Shown: positions 11,945-23,725, numbered from the stretch's first letter. The stretch: 64,000 nt of DNA from Salvator merianae (GCA_003586115.2 QVOM02000025.1:45242522-45306521), one strand, 5' to 3'. Program-made: numbers and translations. Notes: generated by a model not told the origin, from the letters alone.

Positions 11945-12480
11945 GGGCCTTTCTGTACTTACCTGTATTCTGGATCTGAACATCTCTTAGTCATTTTCAG
12001 GGTCTCTTTTGTTCAGACACTGGTACAGACTAGAGAGATCGTAATCACTGCTAGTACTCTAGACAGAGTGTAATCCAGATCAGGAGGTCCCTGATCTGGA
12101 TTGCAAGTGGACCTGATTAAACAGGTCCACATCAGTATACTAGCATGGGCCAGTCCAGATCATGGAGGTGTGCAGAAAGTGTGCCTGCGTTTTCCAGGCT
12201 ATCATGAGACCCATTTTAATGGCACACTAACATGCACTGCTGAAATGGATCCCCTGGAGATTCTGAGGTTAGGAACTTTCATTCCTAGCCATAGAACCCT
12301 CAGAGGCTGGCTCCAAAGTTCCTGTGAGCTTTGGGGCCAGTTCAGAGGCTGGGCTGGAATAGCCATCACCATACAGATGGCACTGTTCCAGTATAAGCCT
12401 TACTGTGATCTGGACCAGAGAATGTTGCATGATCCAGACCCACTGATCAGGTTCATGACAACATAACTGCAAAAACACCC
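11945..12480. mobile_element. MITE, family A
   Basis: The left terminus is GGGCCTTTCTGTACTTACCTG, and the right end is a diverged inverted copy (GCAAAAACACCC). Interior similarity to 8495-8777 and 8885-9157 includes repeated CTGATCTGGAT motifs and AGGTGTGCAGAAAG. The left end carries CAGGTAAGT on the minus strand. Flanking triplets ATA and AAA match at two of three positions. Confidence 0.7.
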
Positions 12481-12850
12481 AAAGTTACTTCTTCCAAAGT
12501 TGTGGTACTGTACAGTTAAAAGGGCAATCAGAGGTCACCCAGGAGTTTGAGCAAGCAACCATGGTCCAGTCATGGTCAGTTCCTTCTCCAAGACTTGGAA
12601 GGGGCACACTAGCTGAAGAGTAGGAAATCTTGTGGCTCCCCTTTCAAAAGACATGCTCCCTGACTGGCATTTGGTAGACAGCGTTAGCACAAAGACACAG
12701 GAATCCTAGGCTACCAAGAGAAGGGCATCTAAACCATCTTTTGAATCACCCTCACCATCCCAGGAGGTGACTTAACTGTTATGTGGATTGAACAAATCTT
12801 CCTCGTCTTCCTTGTGTGGATGGATGGGGGAGGGAGGAGGTGATTTATTA
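12481..12850. other. Unannotated DNA
   Basis: Nothing recognisable between two family A MITEs. Confidence 0.5.
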
Positions 12851-13348
12851 GGGCCTTTTCACGCATACTTGGGCTGGATCACTCCAGCTGGAATTGTTCC
12901 TACTGGAATGGTTCCCAGCTGGAACAGCCCACCTATCCTGGAACAAGGCTGTCCATATTTGATCAGCTTGTTCCAGGACAGCCCCTGTGCTAACCCACAC
13001 CATTCTAAAACTTGTCCAAGCTTCAGAACCCCTGGGGAACCCATTCCAGTGGCACCATTTGGTGCACTGCTGAAAGTCCATGGAGGTGTGAGCCCTTCCA
13101 CACGACTCCCTAGGTCAGTTTACTCATAACTAAGACAGCAGCAGACATTTTTTAAAAAACCTACCACTGTCCTGCTCTAGGTGGCCATTTTGAGCCACCT
13201 AGACTAGGCTACATTCTGTCCAGTGCAGACAGAGCATGCTAGCAAGGGATGTAGCCTCTCTAGTCTGCACCAGAGTGGGGAAGAGAGAGGCACAGAAGAG
13301 GTCTTGGCCCCACACTATACCAGGATACCAATAAATGCAGAAAGGCCT
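12851..13348. mobile_element. MITE, family A, TTA duplication
   Basis: A 498-bp element with termini GGGCCTTTTCACGCATAC and ATGCAGAAAGGCCT. TTA is duplicated at 12848-12850 and 13349-13351, fitting PIF/Harbinger mobilisation. It shares its interior with 54-555, so the two are copies of one subfamily. No coding capacity. Confidence 0.82.
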
Positions 13349-13474
13349 TTACTGACATGATTTCTGTCTGGACCACTTTTGCCCTGGACCAAAATGTTCA
13401 ATGTTGATTGCTGTTTCTGGTGTTGTCTGCTGTTTCTGGTCTGGGTTTTCTGCAGTGAAGTTTCTGAAGCAGAA

Positions 13475-13654
13475 GGCCCTTTCTGCACCTGGCCTTATTG
13501 TGGATTATATCCCAGAATAGGGACCTGCTAACCACATGCTAGTGCAAACTATGAAAGGTCTTGCCCAGGGCCTACCATAGTCTGCACTAGCATGTAAATG
13601 GCAGGTCCCTATTCTGAGACATAATCTGGAATAAGTCCAAGTGCAGAAAGGGCC
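13475..13654. mobile_element. Foldback MITE, family C, GAA duplication
   Basis: This 180-bp element is nearly all inverted repeat. The left arm runs GGCCCTTTCTGCACCTGGCC to about 13530, and the right arm is its reverse complement, with arms of about 54 bp that differ at several positions. GAA flanks both ends (13472-13474, 13655-13657). The long repeat begins inside it: the sequence after the assembly gap starts at the equivalent of 13492. Confidence 0.85.
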
Positions 13655-13811
13655 GAAGTCTCCACAAGACGTGTAGCATTTATTTGCCATGCCTCCTGTC
13701 CCCAGCAGCAGCTTTTGAGCAATTTGTACACGTTGCCCTGGTTCTGGGCTGCATCCTGCCGCTGTGGGGATGCAGCCTCAGATAGTGAATCAGAGTTGGA
13801 GTCACTTTAGC

Positions 13812-13928
13812 AAATTTGCCAATTACAGCAAACAAAATAACAAAGCAAAACTTTCTATTATGTTTGTTGACAACAAATGTAATAGAAAGTTTTGCTTTGT
13901 TATTTAGTTTGCTGTAACTGGCAAATTT
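13812..13928. repeat. Near-perfect palindrome, 49-bp arms
   Basis: The left arm 13812-13860 and right arm 13880-13928 are reverse complements at 47 of 49 positions around a 19-base loop. The loop contains TTTGTTGACAACAAA (13863-13877), and the same 15 bases occur again just beyond the right arm at 13927-13941. It could extrude as a cruciform or be a small foldback element. Confidence 0.95.
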
Positions 13929-14107
13929 TGTTGACAACAAAAGAAAGGATTGTCTTGTTAATTGTCTTATTTTCTTCAGAATCAGATGCTATTCGCCAGC
14001 AGAGAAAAAGGCTACAGTGGGCTTAATCCATCATGAAGTCCAGTATGCCCCAAAATATTAATTAACGAAAAGGTTGAATGCTGTTTTGCAAAATTTTTAA
14101 AGTCATA

Positions 14108-14418
14108 GGATCTTTTTGCACTTTTCACCTTTGAATGATCAAATCCAACCATTCCAAGGTGCAACAATCCCTGCGGTGTGGCAGCCAGCCACACTGCAAG
14201 GGCTGGGATAACCCAGAACCAGGCAGTGTGAATGCTGGCTACCCCACCATGACAACAGCTGCAGAAATGTCTGGCCACTGCCATGGCAACCAGGGACACA
14301 ACACACAACTGCACAGTTGTAGCACTGCATGTGACTGCACAGCCCCAGCCATGCACGGTGTGCAGCATTCGCACACAGGAGTGGGTGGAACGCTGTGTAC
14401 TGGGAGCAGTCTAGGCCC
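14108..14418. mobile_element. MITE, family B, ATA duplication
   Basis: The left end is GGATCTTTTTGCACTTTTCACC and the right end CTAGGCCC, with ATA on both sides (14105-14107, 14419-14421). Its interior TCTGGCCACTGCCATGGCAAC matches the member at 1745-2205. A one-base indel at about 14354 separates it from its twin at 36048-36359. Confidence 0.7.
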
Positions 14419-17400
14419 ATAGTCTAGTGAATCTATAACAAATATCTTGGGTAGATAGAACTACTAAAAATATTAACTAATAAAAACTAATGTAAAGTAA
14501 TAAAAAGTGATAATGCCTTTCATGTTGAAATGTTTACTGTTTGTTATATGGTGTGATGCACTAAAGAAGTCTTTTAATATTTCTAACTTTTTAAAGTGGA
14601 AGGCTGGAGGATGGGTGATTTAAGCAAATAGTAACGATTAACATTTGCTAATGGAGTCATGATCATGCTCTGAGCCTCTCCTGGAAAACTAGAAAGGAAT
14701 TAATCCATCTCTTGACCCTAACCATGTGAAATGCATAATCCAGGGTTATCCTTTACTTAACTCTAAACAGTTGTTCAGTTGAGTTTCCAGCTGTGAATGC
14801 AACCTGCCCCCATGACTACAGTATTTGTAGTATTGACAAAAACGTCTGTTACTAGCTGACACTTGAAGACCAAAATTGATTGGCTCAAACAGGAATCCAG
14901 AGATTTATTTGAAGGGTCATGTAGGTTCTTTGCAGCATCTCCCTTCGAGCTGTCATTTCTTCCATATGTTCACAGGCACAGAAACATGAGTACACTGGAT
15001 ATACTGGTGCAGACACTGTTTTGGTAGAAGCACAACTACTATAATTTGTAGAACTTGGTTGCAAACGTTGTGAGACTTTGACAAAAAAAACAATTGCGCA
15101 CAGAAATTTTGTGGTTCAACTCTTTTAAATCCAAGGTCTTTTAAATCCAAGGTCAGTATTCCAGCTTGTCTATTTCTTCCTTAATCTCTCTTGCCTAGCA
15201 TGATCTTCAGAGGCCCTATTTAGCAGTTCTTCTGCTTTGCTTTTTAGACTTCTTCCCTGCTGTAGATAGTAGGGAATGGAGGGCACGAGGCAATATATCG
15301 GACAGATGCACAGAAACCCTCTTCTCTTCTTTGTATAGTTGCTCCTTAGTTAGAATTAATGTTGAAATGGCTGACATTCCTTTTCACTTTTTTCTTTTAT
15401 CCCACCACAGAAAGTTCACTAGGTAAAAAAGTGAGCAAAAGTAGAAGGTAAATGAAATAGCAGTAGGCAGACTGGGTTTCAGACAGATGCTAACTCGTCC
15501 TGATGTTGCTGAATTAAACTCCTGTCATTTCTTAGCAATGCCCACGCTGACTGAGGTGAATGGGGCTTTAGTAATATCTGGAGTTTTATACATTTGCCAG
15601 GCTTGCCATATAACTTGCATAGGATGGCCAGATGCAAAGGAGAACTGAATGCCTGTATCTTTCTTTTTCTGTTACAGTAAGGACAGTCAGTGTCATCTAT
15701 GATAATGTGCACTTTCTGAAATCCCATCTTCTGTGTGGTCAGTCGCCCATTTTTCCCTTGCTGCTCACTGGCAAATCTTGTGCTTGTATTATATGAGCTT
15801 CCTGTTTAGTTTGCCAAAACGGGATAAGGAAAGTCAAAAGGCTTTCCACACATGATGACAGCTCTGAACCCAGATGTAAGATGAGGCATCATAAGCACAC
15901 ATGCATAATGTTTATTCAAACAGTACAGAGATAGAAACCCTTCCCTACCTTGCATTTAGCTCACCCCCAAACCAGTCCACCAGTGATTTACAGTTGGGAT
16001 CTGGTAATTAACCCATTGTGACAAAAAAATAGCAATAATAATGAAGCAGTAAAGTAACAATAGAAAATTAGTACAGTATGGACAAATTCTGTGTAGCATT
16101 TGAAAAACAAACCTGCATCCAAAGAATACAGATGTTCAGATGAATGAGTTAGAACCTGTACTTTGCTCTTGACTACTTGTTAGAACAAATGGAGCATAGA
16201 GAAGAACTGAATTCAATTCCTGGTCTGGGTTTAAGATGCATTTCACTCAGTGTTAAGTTCTGGTCATGGCTGAATCCCACACCATGTTACATTCAGCTCT
16301 GACTTAGAAACTCTTGCATGACTCTTGGCAGTATTTCAAGTACTGAATGGCTCTGCTGTTTGCTCTGTTCTGTCAAGCATAGATCACATAGCATGGTGAC
16401 GGCAACTCTTGAGAAAACCACAATTAATAATGCAATAGCTAAAACACACTTCAGAGATCAAGCTGTGAGAGACCAAATGGTCTGCCCCTGCATCTTTTCT
16501 TGGAAATGTGAACCAGAAAGGAAAACTGAAAGAAAGTGAACGGAGCTTTCCAAAATAATTTGGGCAAGTATCTGTCAGGGATGGTTCTGATTTAATCAGC
16601 CCTGCCTTAATCCAATGGAATAGACTGAGTGACCTTTTCAAACCAACCTGTGGAAGAACTCTTTAAATCCACTATTTTGCTGCCTTTACTGATAACATTT
16701 GGCACTAAATGTTATCACTACAGCAGTTCCAAACTAAAAATTTAGCAAATTGAATGTTTGATGGGATTGCTACTTGAGTGGGCTTTTTAATATTCAGTTC
16801 TAAATAAGTTTTTGGCCAAAGCCAGAGGGTATGTTGATGCACCATACTAAGTTGTCCCATTAATCCAGAACAAGTTGAAAAGTTTGCAGCTAAATTTAGT
16901 GTCCTTGTTCATTAAGTGTATATTATTCTACATGTATCTCAAGTGCTCTGATTTACACTCCGTGCTGCTAATAGCAAAACCGCAAGCACAGCCAAGCTAA
17001 TTTGATTGCTTTTGCTACAAGCAAAAGTGATGCACTGTTATCACAAAAGAGGGTAGCTGAATCTCATAGAAAAAAGGACTAAGAATGTAACAGTAGATTC
17101 CATCTGTGTTGTATGAGTGCATTGAATCTAGGACAAAAGAAGTTCACTGTTACAAATTGAATCCTGAGGATTTTGTTAGCAGTCTTTCAGACCTGGAAGC
17201 CTTGTAGCACATAGTTGTAGGTAATTAAGATGACATTAATAGAAATTAAACCTTGTTGCATGAAACATGTGGAATAATATACAGAATGCCCCAAGATAGC
17301 AGCTGGTGATAGCTGTCATTGATTGGACTTTACCTATCACTGGTAGGTGATTAAATAAGAAAACAAGAATAGAAATATCATTTTTTTCCCACCACTATCA

Positions 17401-17929
17401 CTACCAATGCCAACACCATCATGTCCCCACCCAACCTGACTTCCTTCTGTCAATGCTGTGGACTTAATAGACTTGAGCATGATTTCGCTCAAAAGAAATC
17501 ACAAGCCCTGCTCATTAATAGAATTTGATAAGAGTCAAGAGATGAAGTATTCTTAGTCAGAGGAAATAAATTGCACAGGCAGAGAAGGAGGAGGGAAGAT
17601 CCTCTACTCAGCTTTTTGTTCATCCTAAATACTGAAGTCCCTAATCCTTATTTCAGCTCTGGGCACCTTAGACCCATCAAGACTGCTTGGAATGCTGATC
17701 CCTGGCTCTCTAGGGCAACTGATAGTTAAATGTAATTGGCACCATACTAAACTACAATGCACAAGATTCTTTAGGAAATAGTTGGGCTCAACAAAACAGC
17801 AGCACTCACACCATGGTGGCAGCAAGCTCTTGATCCCACACCAGGGGTGGATTGTGTAACATCTACATATCACATGCTTTGTCCCCCACTCTTCAGAGTG
17901 GGGATCTTCTAACAGAGGGGCCCCAACGG
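14419..17929. other. Unannotated DNA
   Basis: About 3.5 kb of AT-rich sequence without recognisable exons or elements. It includes a short tandem duplication of TCTTTTAAATCCAAGG near 15120-15152. Only about five or six bases differ in the twin region, three of them clustered at 15437-15439. Confidence 0.55.
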
Positions 17930-18115
17930 GACAGGATTTAAAACATGGGATTATCCCAGGGCTGTGTTGGGATTGCCACATGTATCCATGACAATCTCAA
18001 CATAGCTCCAGGATATTGGAGTGATATGATACCGCTATTCTGGGAAAATCAACTCTCTGCCTGGATTTTCCCGGAACAGTGAAACAACTTACCTTGTCTG
18101 GGAGACCAAGAAACT
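17930..18115. mobile_element. Partial MITE, family D
   Basis: About 165 bp align well with the middle of the element at 31649-32124 (shared landmarks: AAATTATCCCAG-like start, TGTTGGGATTGCCACA, GAAAATCAACTCTC, CCTGGATTTTCC, AACTTACCTTGTCTGG). The GGCTGC termini seen in the complete copy are missing here, so this is a truncated or diverged copy. Confidence 0.7.
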
Positions 18116-18133
18116 TGCCATTGTTCTGCTCCA

Positions 18134-18151
18134 TTGTTGTTGTTGTTGTTG

Positions 18152-18210
<59 letters not shown>
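18134..18210. repeat. (TTG)n(TTA)n microsatellite
   Basis: About seven TTG units followed by about 19 ATT/TTA units. Confidence 0.97.
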
Positions 18211-18705
18211 GATCCTGCCTGTACTGAAAGCCCATTGCCTTATTGCTGGCTATTGCAGTGGCTAAATAAATTGCCTCTTTTCCTTTTTATTGTTTTTAGT
18301 AAATATTGTTGTTTTTACATTATTTTTGCCTCAGAACTCCTTCCTTTCCCCCCCTCCCATGGGTAACACACATCAGCCAATTGCAATCTGCCTTAAAGCA
18401 GTCCGTTACACCAACCTATAGGCTTTAACGTCCCACTGGAATAACTGGAGATGAGTAATTTCCCTCAAAAAAACAATTTATTTCTTCTTCTTTTTTCACT
18501 GTGTGTTTACACAGTGCCAGCAAGGGCATCTAAGGAGCAGCAAGTACTTTAGTGCATTTTCTTTCTTGGCTTGCGGGAAAAGCACCTCAGAGGGTGCTTG
18601 TCAGTCTCCAGTGCCCTTGCCAGAGTGCTGTACACCCACAGGCACCTCCTAGGAACTCTTTTAGGGACCTGCTGCTGGACTCGTGGTTGCTCCCTTTGTT
18701 TCCAG

Positions 18706-18706
18706 A

Positions 18707-18764
<58 letters not shown>
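18706..18764. repeat. (AAT)n microsatellite
   Basis: About 19 AAT units. It is the reverse complement of the TTA run about 500 bp upstream, so the two face each other. Confidence 0.97.
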
Positions 18765-19994
18765 GAAGCCTGATGATGGAAGAGAAAGAAAGTGCTGATT
18801 TGTTTATTTTTTTCAGACTAGGTAGGAGATAGGTAGAGGCTTCTTCCAAAAAGCATTTTCTGTTCTCTCTGCAGGATAAATGCACATTCCTTTACAGAGG
18901 CATTGTTTGCAGAAACGATATACAGCACTATATCTTTCCATTTCTAGCTATGCAGAAGGTCAACATGTGAGAATTAATGCAAATTAATTCCCCCTGAAAG
19001 AGGAATGAGGCACTTTCCTCAACCTGGGTAGAAAAGGAGGCATGCAGCCACTAGTCCCCTTGATATGCTGCTTTGACTGAAAATAACCTGCTGAATGAAT
19101 AATGAAGCCTCCTGAGGAGCTGGAATGGGATGAAGAAGCATGAATATGTATCTATCATCAGCCCGACTAATTATTATTGTTGAGTAGATGGCACTAACCA
19201 ACAGACAGGCTACATCATGGCAAAGCGTTTCTTCCCAGTAAATAATGTTGCTTCATCTGAGTCGCCATGTATGTGAGCAAGGTGACTCGAAGAAATGTAG
19301 TATTTGTGAAACCTTTACAAGAATGAAAAGCACACTTGCGATTTTCAGAACATGAGGATGGGTTATGCTTGATCTCTAAGTAAGGAATAGGGGACACATC
19401 TACTCTATAGCTACTTGTATCCCTGACCATTGACCATACTGGTCTGAAGGGAGCTGAAATCCAAGTAGGTATGGAGACCAGGCTTTTGGCATTGCTGCCT
19501 TAAAAGATAGGAACTGAAAAGGACCCTTTGAGGACCAAGTTTTCATTGCTGAATAATGAAAATTAACAATACAGTTCCTTGAGCTGCTATTTTTTTCTCT
19601 TTTTTGTGAGACGTGGAATTTTAAAAAGGAAATAAAGTGGAAGTACAGTAAAGTGTAAGACCAATTACCTACAACCATGGTCTTGGCTTGATTAAAATTG
19701 TTCAGACATATCCTTGCCTGTTGAGTATGGAAATGCAGCATTTAAGCAAAATAGCTTGTATCAAAATAACTTGGCTTCTCTTAGACCACACCAGCGTATA
19801 GAAATGAGACTTCTAGTATGTTTGGTGGTCAGTATACCGGTCAGTGTGGTATTTCCCAGAGACCGGTGTATGAATGGCAGACTTTAACTTATTTATAGTG
19901 TTATGAATCACTTGTACTACATTTATCCTGTTGTCGCTTTGACCTTAAGCCATTCCTAAGTAACTCCAGAAATCCATCCAACAAGAGCTTCTCT
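18765..19994. other. Unannotated DNA, possible conserved non-coding element
   Basis: No gene. Positions about 18940-19190 are free of repeats and dense in homeodomain/POU-like words (ATTAATGCAAATTAATT at 18973-18989, TAATTATTATTG near 19168), a composition common in developmental enhancers. This is only a compositional impression. Confidence 0.3.
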
Positions 19995-20393
19995 GGACCT
20001 TTCCACACTATTTAGGCTGTTCTGACTCATACAGCCCAGGCCGGTAAGCATGGGCCATGCTGGAACAGGCTAGCCGTACCCCACTGCAAGGGCTGTCTGC
20101 ATTTGGGCAACCTGTTGTGGTCCAGCCCAAGCTGCTGGCTTTGAAGCCAGCACAGAACCTTTGAAGGCTGTGCAAGGACAGCCTGTTTCAGTGGCGCACT
20201 GGCTTCCAGTGGCACTTCCTGGTGCACTACAGAAACAGGTTCCCCATGGCATTCTGCAAGCTTTTGTGATCTGGAATACAGACTCTGGTCCACAGCAGGA
20301 TTGGGGGTGGGACTTCCCCTAAACCACAGTAGGTGAGGAAGGGTGACCTTGGTTCAGAATATGTTCCAATCCAAGACCCAGAGTGGAAAGAGC
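19995..20393. mobile_element. MITE, family A, shortened
   Basis: The left end GGACCTTTCCACAC and right end GAGTGGAAAGAGC are inverted. The interior shows the family motifs GGAACAGGCTAGCC-like and GTTGTGGTCCAGCCC. AGAGCTTC occurs at both edges (19984-19991 and about 20388-20395), which could be an 8-bp duplication or chance. Confidence 0.6.
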
Positions 20394-20755
20394 TTCCAAT
20401 TTTTCCAATATTGCTTACGAAAAGCTGAAAAACACCAAATTTCAAACTGCTCTTGCCTCACAGCGGTGGCCCTGCTGCTGCTGTCGTCACTACTTGAGGG
20501 GATTTACTGGTTCCCTCAGTAGCATTCCAGCATTAAAACCCATAAAACGGACCATGGACCATGCTGGGTTCAAAAACTCCCCTTACCACTGTCAGATTGA
20601 AGACAATCTTTGATCTGACAGTGGAGGAGGTGGCGGTAGGCAAACAACACACCTCCAGCATTAAAGAATAGCACTGCAAACTTAGCGCTATTTTTTAAGG
20701 CAGAAGGGGGGAATAGCTAAGGTAGCACTTCCCCTTCACCTGTGCAGATCCTGCC
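20394..20755. other. Unannotated DNA
   Basis: It contains a short hairpin, ACTGTCAGATTGAAGACA.. with the inverse near 20608-20622 (GATCTGACAGTGG). Nothing else is recognised. Confidence 0.45.
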
Positions 20756-20758
20756 TTA

Positions 20759-21181
20759 GGCTGTGTTCACACAGAGTTAATAAAAGAGCATTCAGGACAG
20801 TTTAGGCTAAGTTAGCATCTCAGGCTGTGATCAGACACAGCAGAAAAAGCATCTTTGAGGCAGCTCAGGGAAGGATTAGAGATGGGATTGTTCACATGGC
20901 AATCTGTCCCTCCTTCATCTCATAAACATTCTGTGCTAGCCACACACTGTCTCTCTGAGGTGCCTCCTAGTTGCCCCTTTTCTTATGTCTGAACACAGCC
21001 TGTAAAGTGACTTAGGGTAGAGATGGTTGGCAGAGGACCGCTCTGGCCCTCTCCCTTTTCATGAACATTCTAGGCTAGAACAGGTGGATTAGAGATGGGA
21101 TGAGAACATGAGAGCCACACATGAGAGGCACTTTGGAGCTGTGCTCTTCCTTCCTTCCTTCCTTCCTTCCTTCCTTCCTTC

Positions 21182-21232
<51 letters not shown>

Positions 21233-21253
21233 TTGCTATGGGTGAATGCAGCC
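20759..21253. mobile_element. Harbinger-like MITE, family D, TTA duplication
   Basis: A 495-bp element begins GGCTGTGTTCACACAGAG and ends GGGTGAATGCAGCC. TTA is duplicated at 20756-20758 and 21254-21256. A second pair of similar termini lies inside (20823 GGCTGTGATCAGACAC and about 20999 GTCTGAACACAGCC), so one element may be nested in another. A TTCC/TTTC microsatellite sits in its right part. Confidence 0.8.
21146..21233. repeat. (TTCC)n(TTTC)n microsatellite
   Basis: Ten or so TTCC units pass into about 12 TTTC units. Confidence 0.97.
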
Positions 21254-21256
21254 TTA

Positions 21257-22439
21257 GTGTGACCCTAGAAGATTCCTCATCACATTGGCATAAGCACAGA
21301 AGGAAAGACTGTGCCTGTGAGTATATCTGTTGAGTCTGAAGTAGGAATAGGCAAATTATGACTCTTCAAATGTTGCCAAACTATAAACCCCATATCTGAG
21401 GCTCATGGGTCTTCTAGTTCAATGACATCCAAAAGGTCACTTTGCCCAGTCTTGAGATTAAATTGATGAGATGAAAAGAGCTTTTACTGCAGCAGCTAAT
21501 GGTAATTTTTCCAAGTATGTTCTCTGTTAAAGTTCATTGTGTCCTTCCTTATGTCTACGATGTTTTACAAGTGTATATATATTTCTCTTGATTTGATTAA
21601 TCTATTTTTTACAAGTGCCCAAGTGATATGAGTGAACTTTAATTGATGTGACACATGAAAGTAACTGTGACTTGTTGTACTCACGAAATAATAGAGGTTC
21701 ATGGGTAAATATGGCCCACAGAATGCTTTGCAAGGAATTTCTGTCTTGCTTTGGCCATACGTTTCAGAACAGTTTCTTTGTTATGCTGCTTTTAATCATC
21801 TTTTATTTGGGTTGCTGCACTGGAGTCACTTTCAGTGAAAGTCATGTTTGTATTCTTTAAACTTATGCCATAATTACATAGCCATATTAAAGTGGCAGGG
21901 GTATGCTCCTGCATTAAATGCACCATACAGTCACGTATGCCTGCTATACACATTCTGTCAGGAAGATGCAAGAAGGCACAGGAAGGGAGAATGCAAGATT
22001 TTGCATTCCCTAAGTGTTTCTCTGTGTTATCACACAGCACAGCAATGCAGCAATTGGCCATATTTGTGGCCATAAAACACCCAGCTCAGCACACTTCAGT
22101 AGCAGAGCAGTGACAGTCTGGTAAGTCACCACCACTTCTATTGGCCTGCCTAATCACGGCCTTAGGTTGCATCTGCACATGCAATAAAAGATGGCCTATG
22201 ATTGCCTAGGGGCAGGGCAGAGAGGGCAAATGGCCATGTTCCATGGGCATTCATTTCCCACTCCACACTCAGAAAGGCTGCATTTCCCCAAGGGTGGGGA
22301 AAAACAGCCCTTGCCCCTCACTTCCACAGAGTTGACACTGGGCCAGCATTTGTTGTGGAAATTCAGAGTTCCAGCTGGATTTCCTGTCTTCAGTTGGATT
22401 TTTGGCTCCTGCAGGCAGAATTCTGCCTACAGATTGGTT
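21257..22439. other. Unannotated DNA
   Basis: No gene is found. TTAGGTTGCATCTGCACATG at 22162-22181 looks like one terminus of a MITE, but I found no partner end. Confidence 0.45.
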
Positions 22440-23345
22440 CCAGTAGTCCTGAAAGATTTTGCACTGGTTGCTTATTCCCTACCAAGCCCAATTAAAGCTG
22501 TTAACTCTTACATTTGAAGTCCTAAATGGCTTGGGCCTTAAATATCTAAAGGAGTGCCTCGTCCTATTTTTGTTTGTTTGTTTGTTTGTTGGATTTTTAT
22601 ACCCCTTATTACTATAGCCTCAGGGCAGTGTACAACAAAATCAGTTGAACAGAAACAGAAACAGAAAAAGTAAAAATAAAGATAGATAAAAAATGAAAAT
22701 TGGTAGTAAGAATAAAAATAAAAATGGAATTAAAGATCTCTGAATACAAAGGCAACTAGAGAAACAGTCAAAATATAGGGTCACAATATTCCCGAAAGGC
22801 TTGGGTGACCAGATGTGATTTCACAAGACATCCAATTGAATCAACCATGGGTACCTGGCAAAACTCATTAGGGAGACTGTTACATAACAGGAGAACCATC
22901 ACGGAGATTCCTTATTCCTAGCAGTTGTGTCACAAAGGTACACAAGAGAAGCTACAGCTAGCAGGGCTTCCTCTGCAGATCTATATAGACCCACCCAGAT
23001 GTTATGCTCGCAGGGGGAGGCCCTTCTTATAATGCTGCCACCCTTAAGAGTTTTGAGGAGCATGTGAGAAGGCCTTTTTCTTTGGTGTCCACCAAGCTTT
23101 AGAACGGCCTACTAGTGGAGGCATGCAAGGCACCAATGTTAAATTGTTTTTCGTGCCTGGTTAAAATATACATCTTCACCCAGGGCTTTGATGTCTGGCT
23201 CCCTCCTAATGTCCTGCTAGGTGGGAGGGTTGTATTTTAATTTTCTTTTATATTCTTTTATTTATTTAATTCATGTTTTGTATTGGATATTCTTAATGAC
23301 TATTGTAACTTAAATGTTTAGGGAGGGAGGGATAGACAGATGATA
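22440..23345 (+). mobile_element. L2-type LINE, 3' part, interrupted
   Basis: It is a decayed L2 3' end. The first piece (22440-22561) encodes the end of the L2 reverse-transcriptase frame (LEVLNGLGLKYLKE-like, seen as GTCCTAAATGGCTTGGGCC). The second piece (from about 22976) includes GAAGGCCTTTTTCTTTGGTGTCC, TTTAGAACGGCC and CACCCAGGGCTTTGATG, all typical of reptile L2 ends, then an AT-rich tail. A second L2 fragment in the opposite orientation separates them. No intact frame. Confidence 0.8.
22562..22975 (-). mobile_element. L2-type LINE 3' end nested in the previous one
   Basis: On the minus strand it reads through CTCCTGTTATGTAACAGTCTCC and CTGGTCACCCAAGCC and ends with CCCTGAGGCTATAGTAATAAGG, GGTATAAAAATCCAA and a (CAAA)n tail (plus-strand GTTT run at 22567-22590). 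This is a standard L2 tail. It inserted into the plus-strand L2, so it is the younger of the two. Confidence 0.75.
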
Positions 23346-23682
23346 GATAGATAAGTGCTGTTTTAGAACTATGAAGATGTGGGCAGGCCTTTCTCATCCA
23401 CAACACTGCAGCATTTTGCAGCTGATCGTGAGCTGCTCCATCAGGTGGCTTGTGTACATAAAACCTAAAGGTGCCTTGGTAATACAAACACATTGGCTGC
23501 ATCTAAACACACACGGTTTTGTCATAGATGGAATATGAAGGTATTGCTTATCCACTTCTTATGCCTGCTGTCTGTGGGATACGAGCACGGTGTTTCAGAT
23601 ATGTGGGCACTGTTTTAGCTGCAGCTGTGCTTTCCAGTGGCTGTCCCAAGAAAATATAGTGAACAAGACAAATAAAATATAG

Positions 23683-23725
<43 letters not shown>

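Noticed and set aside
18079..18366. Frames with long isoleucine or leucine runs (also 18552-18885 and the twins)
   Set aside because: They are translations of the TTA and AAT microsatellites.
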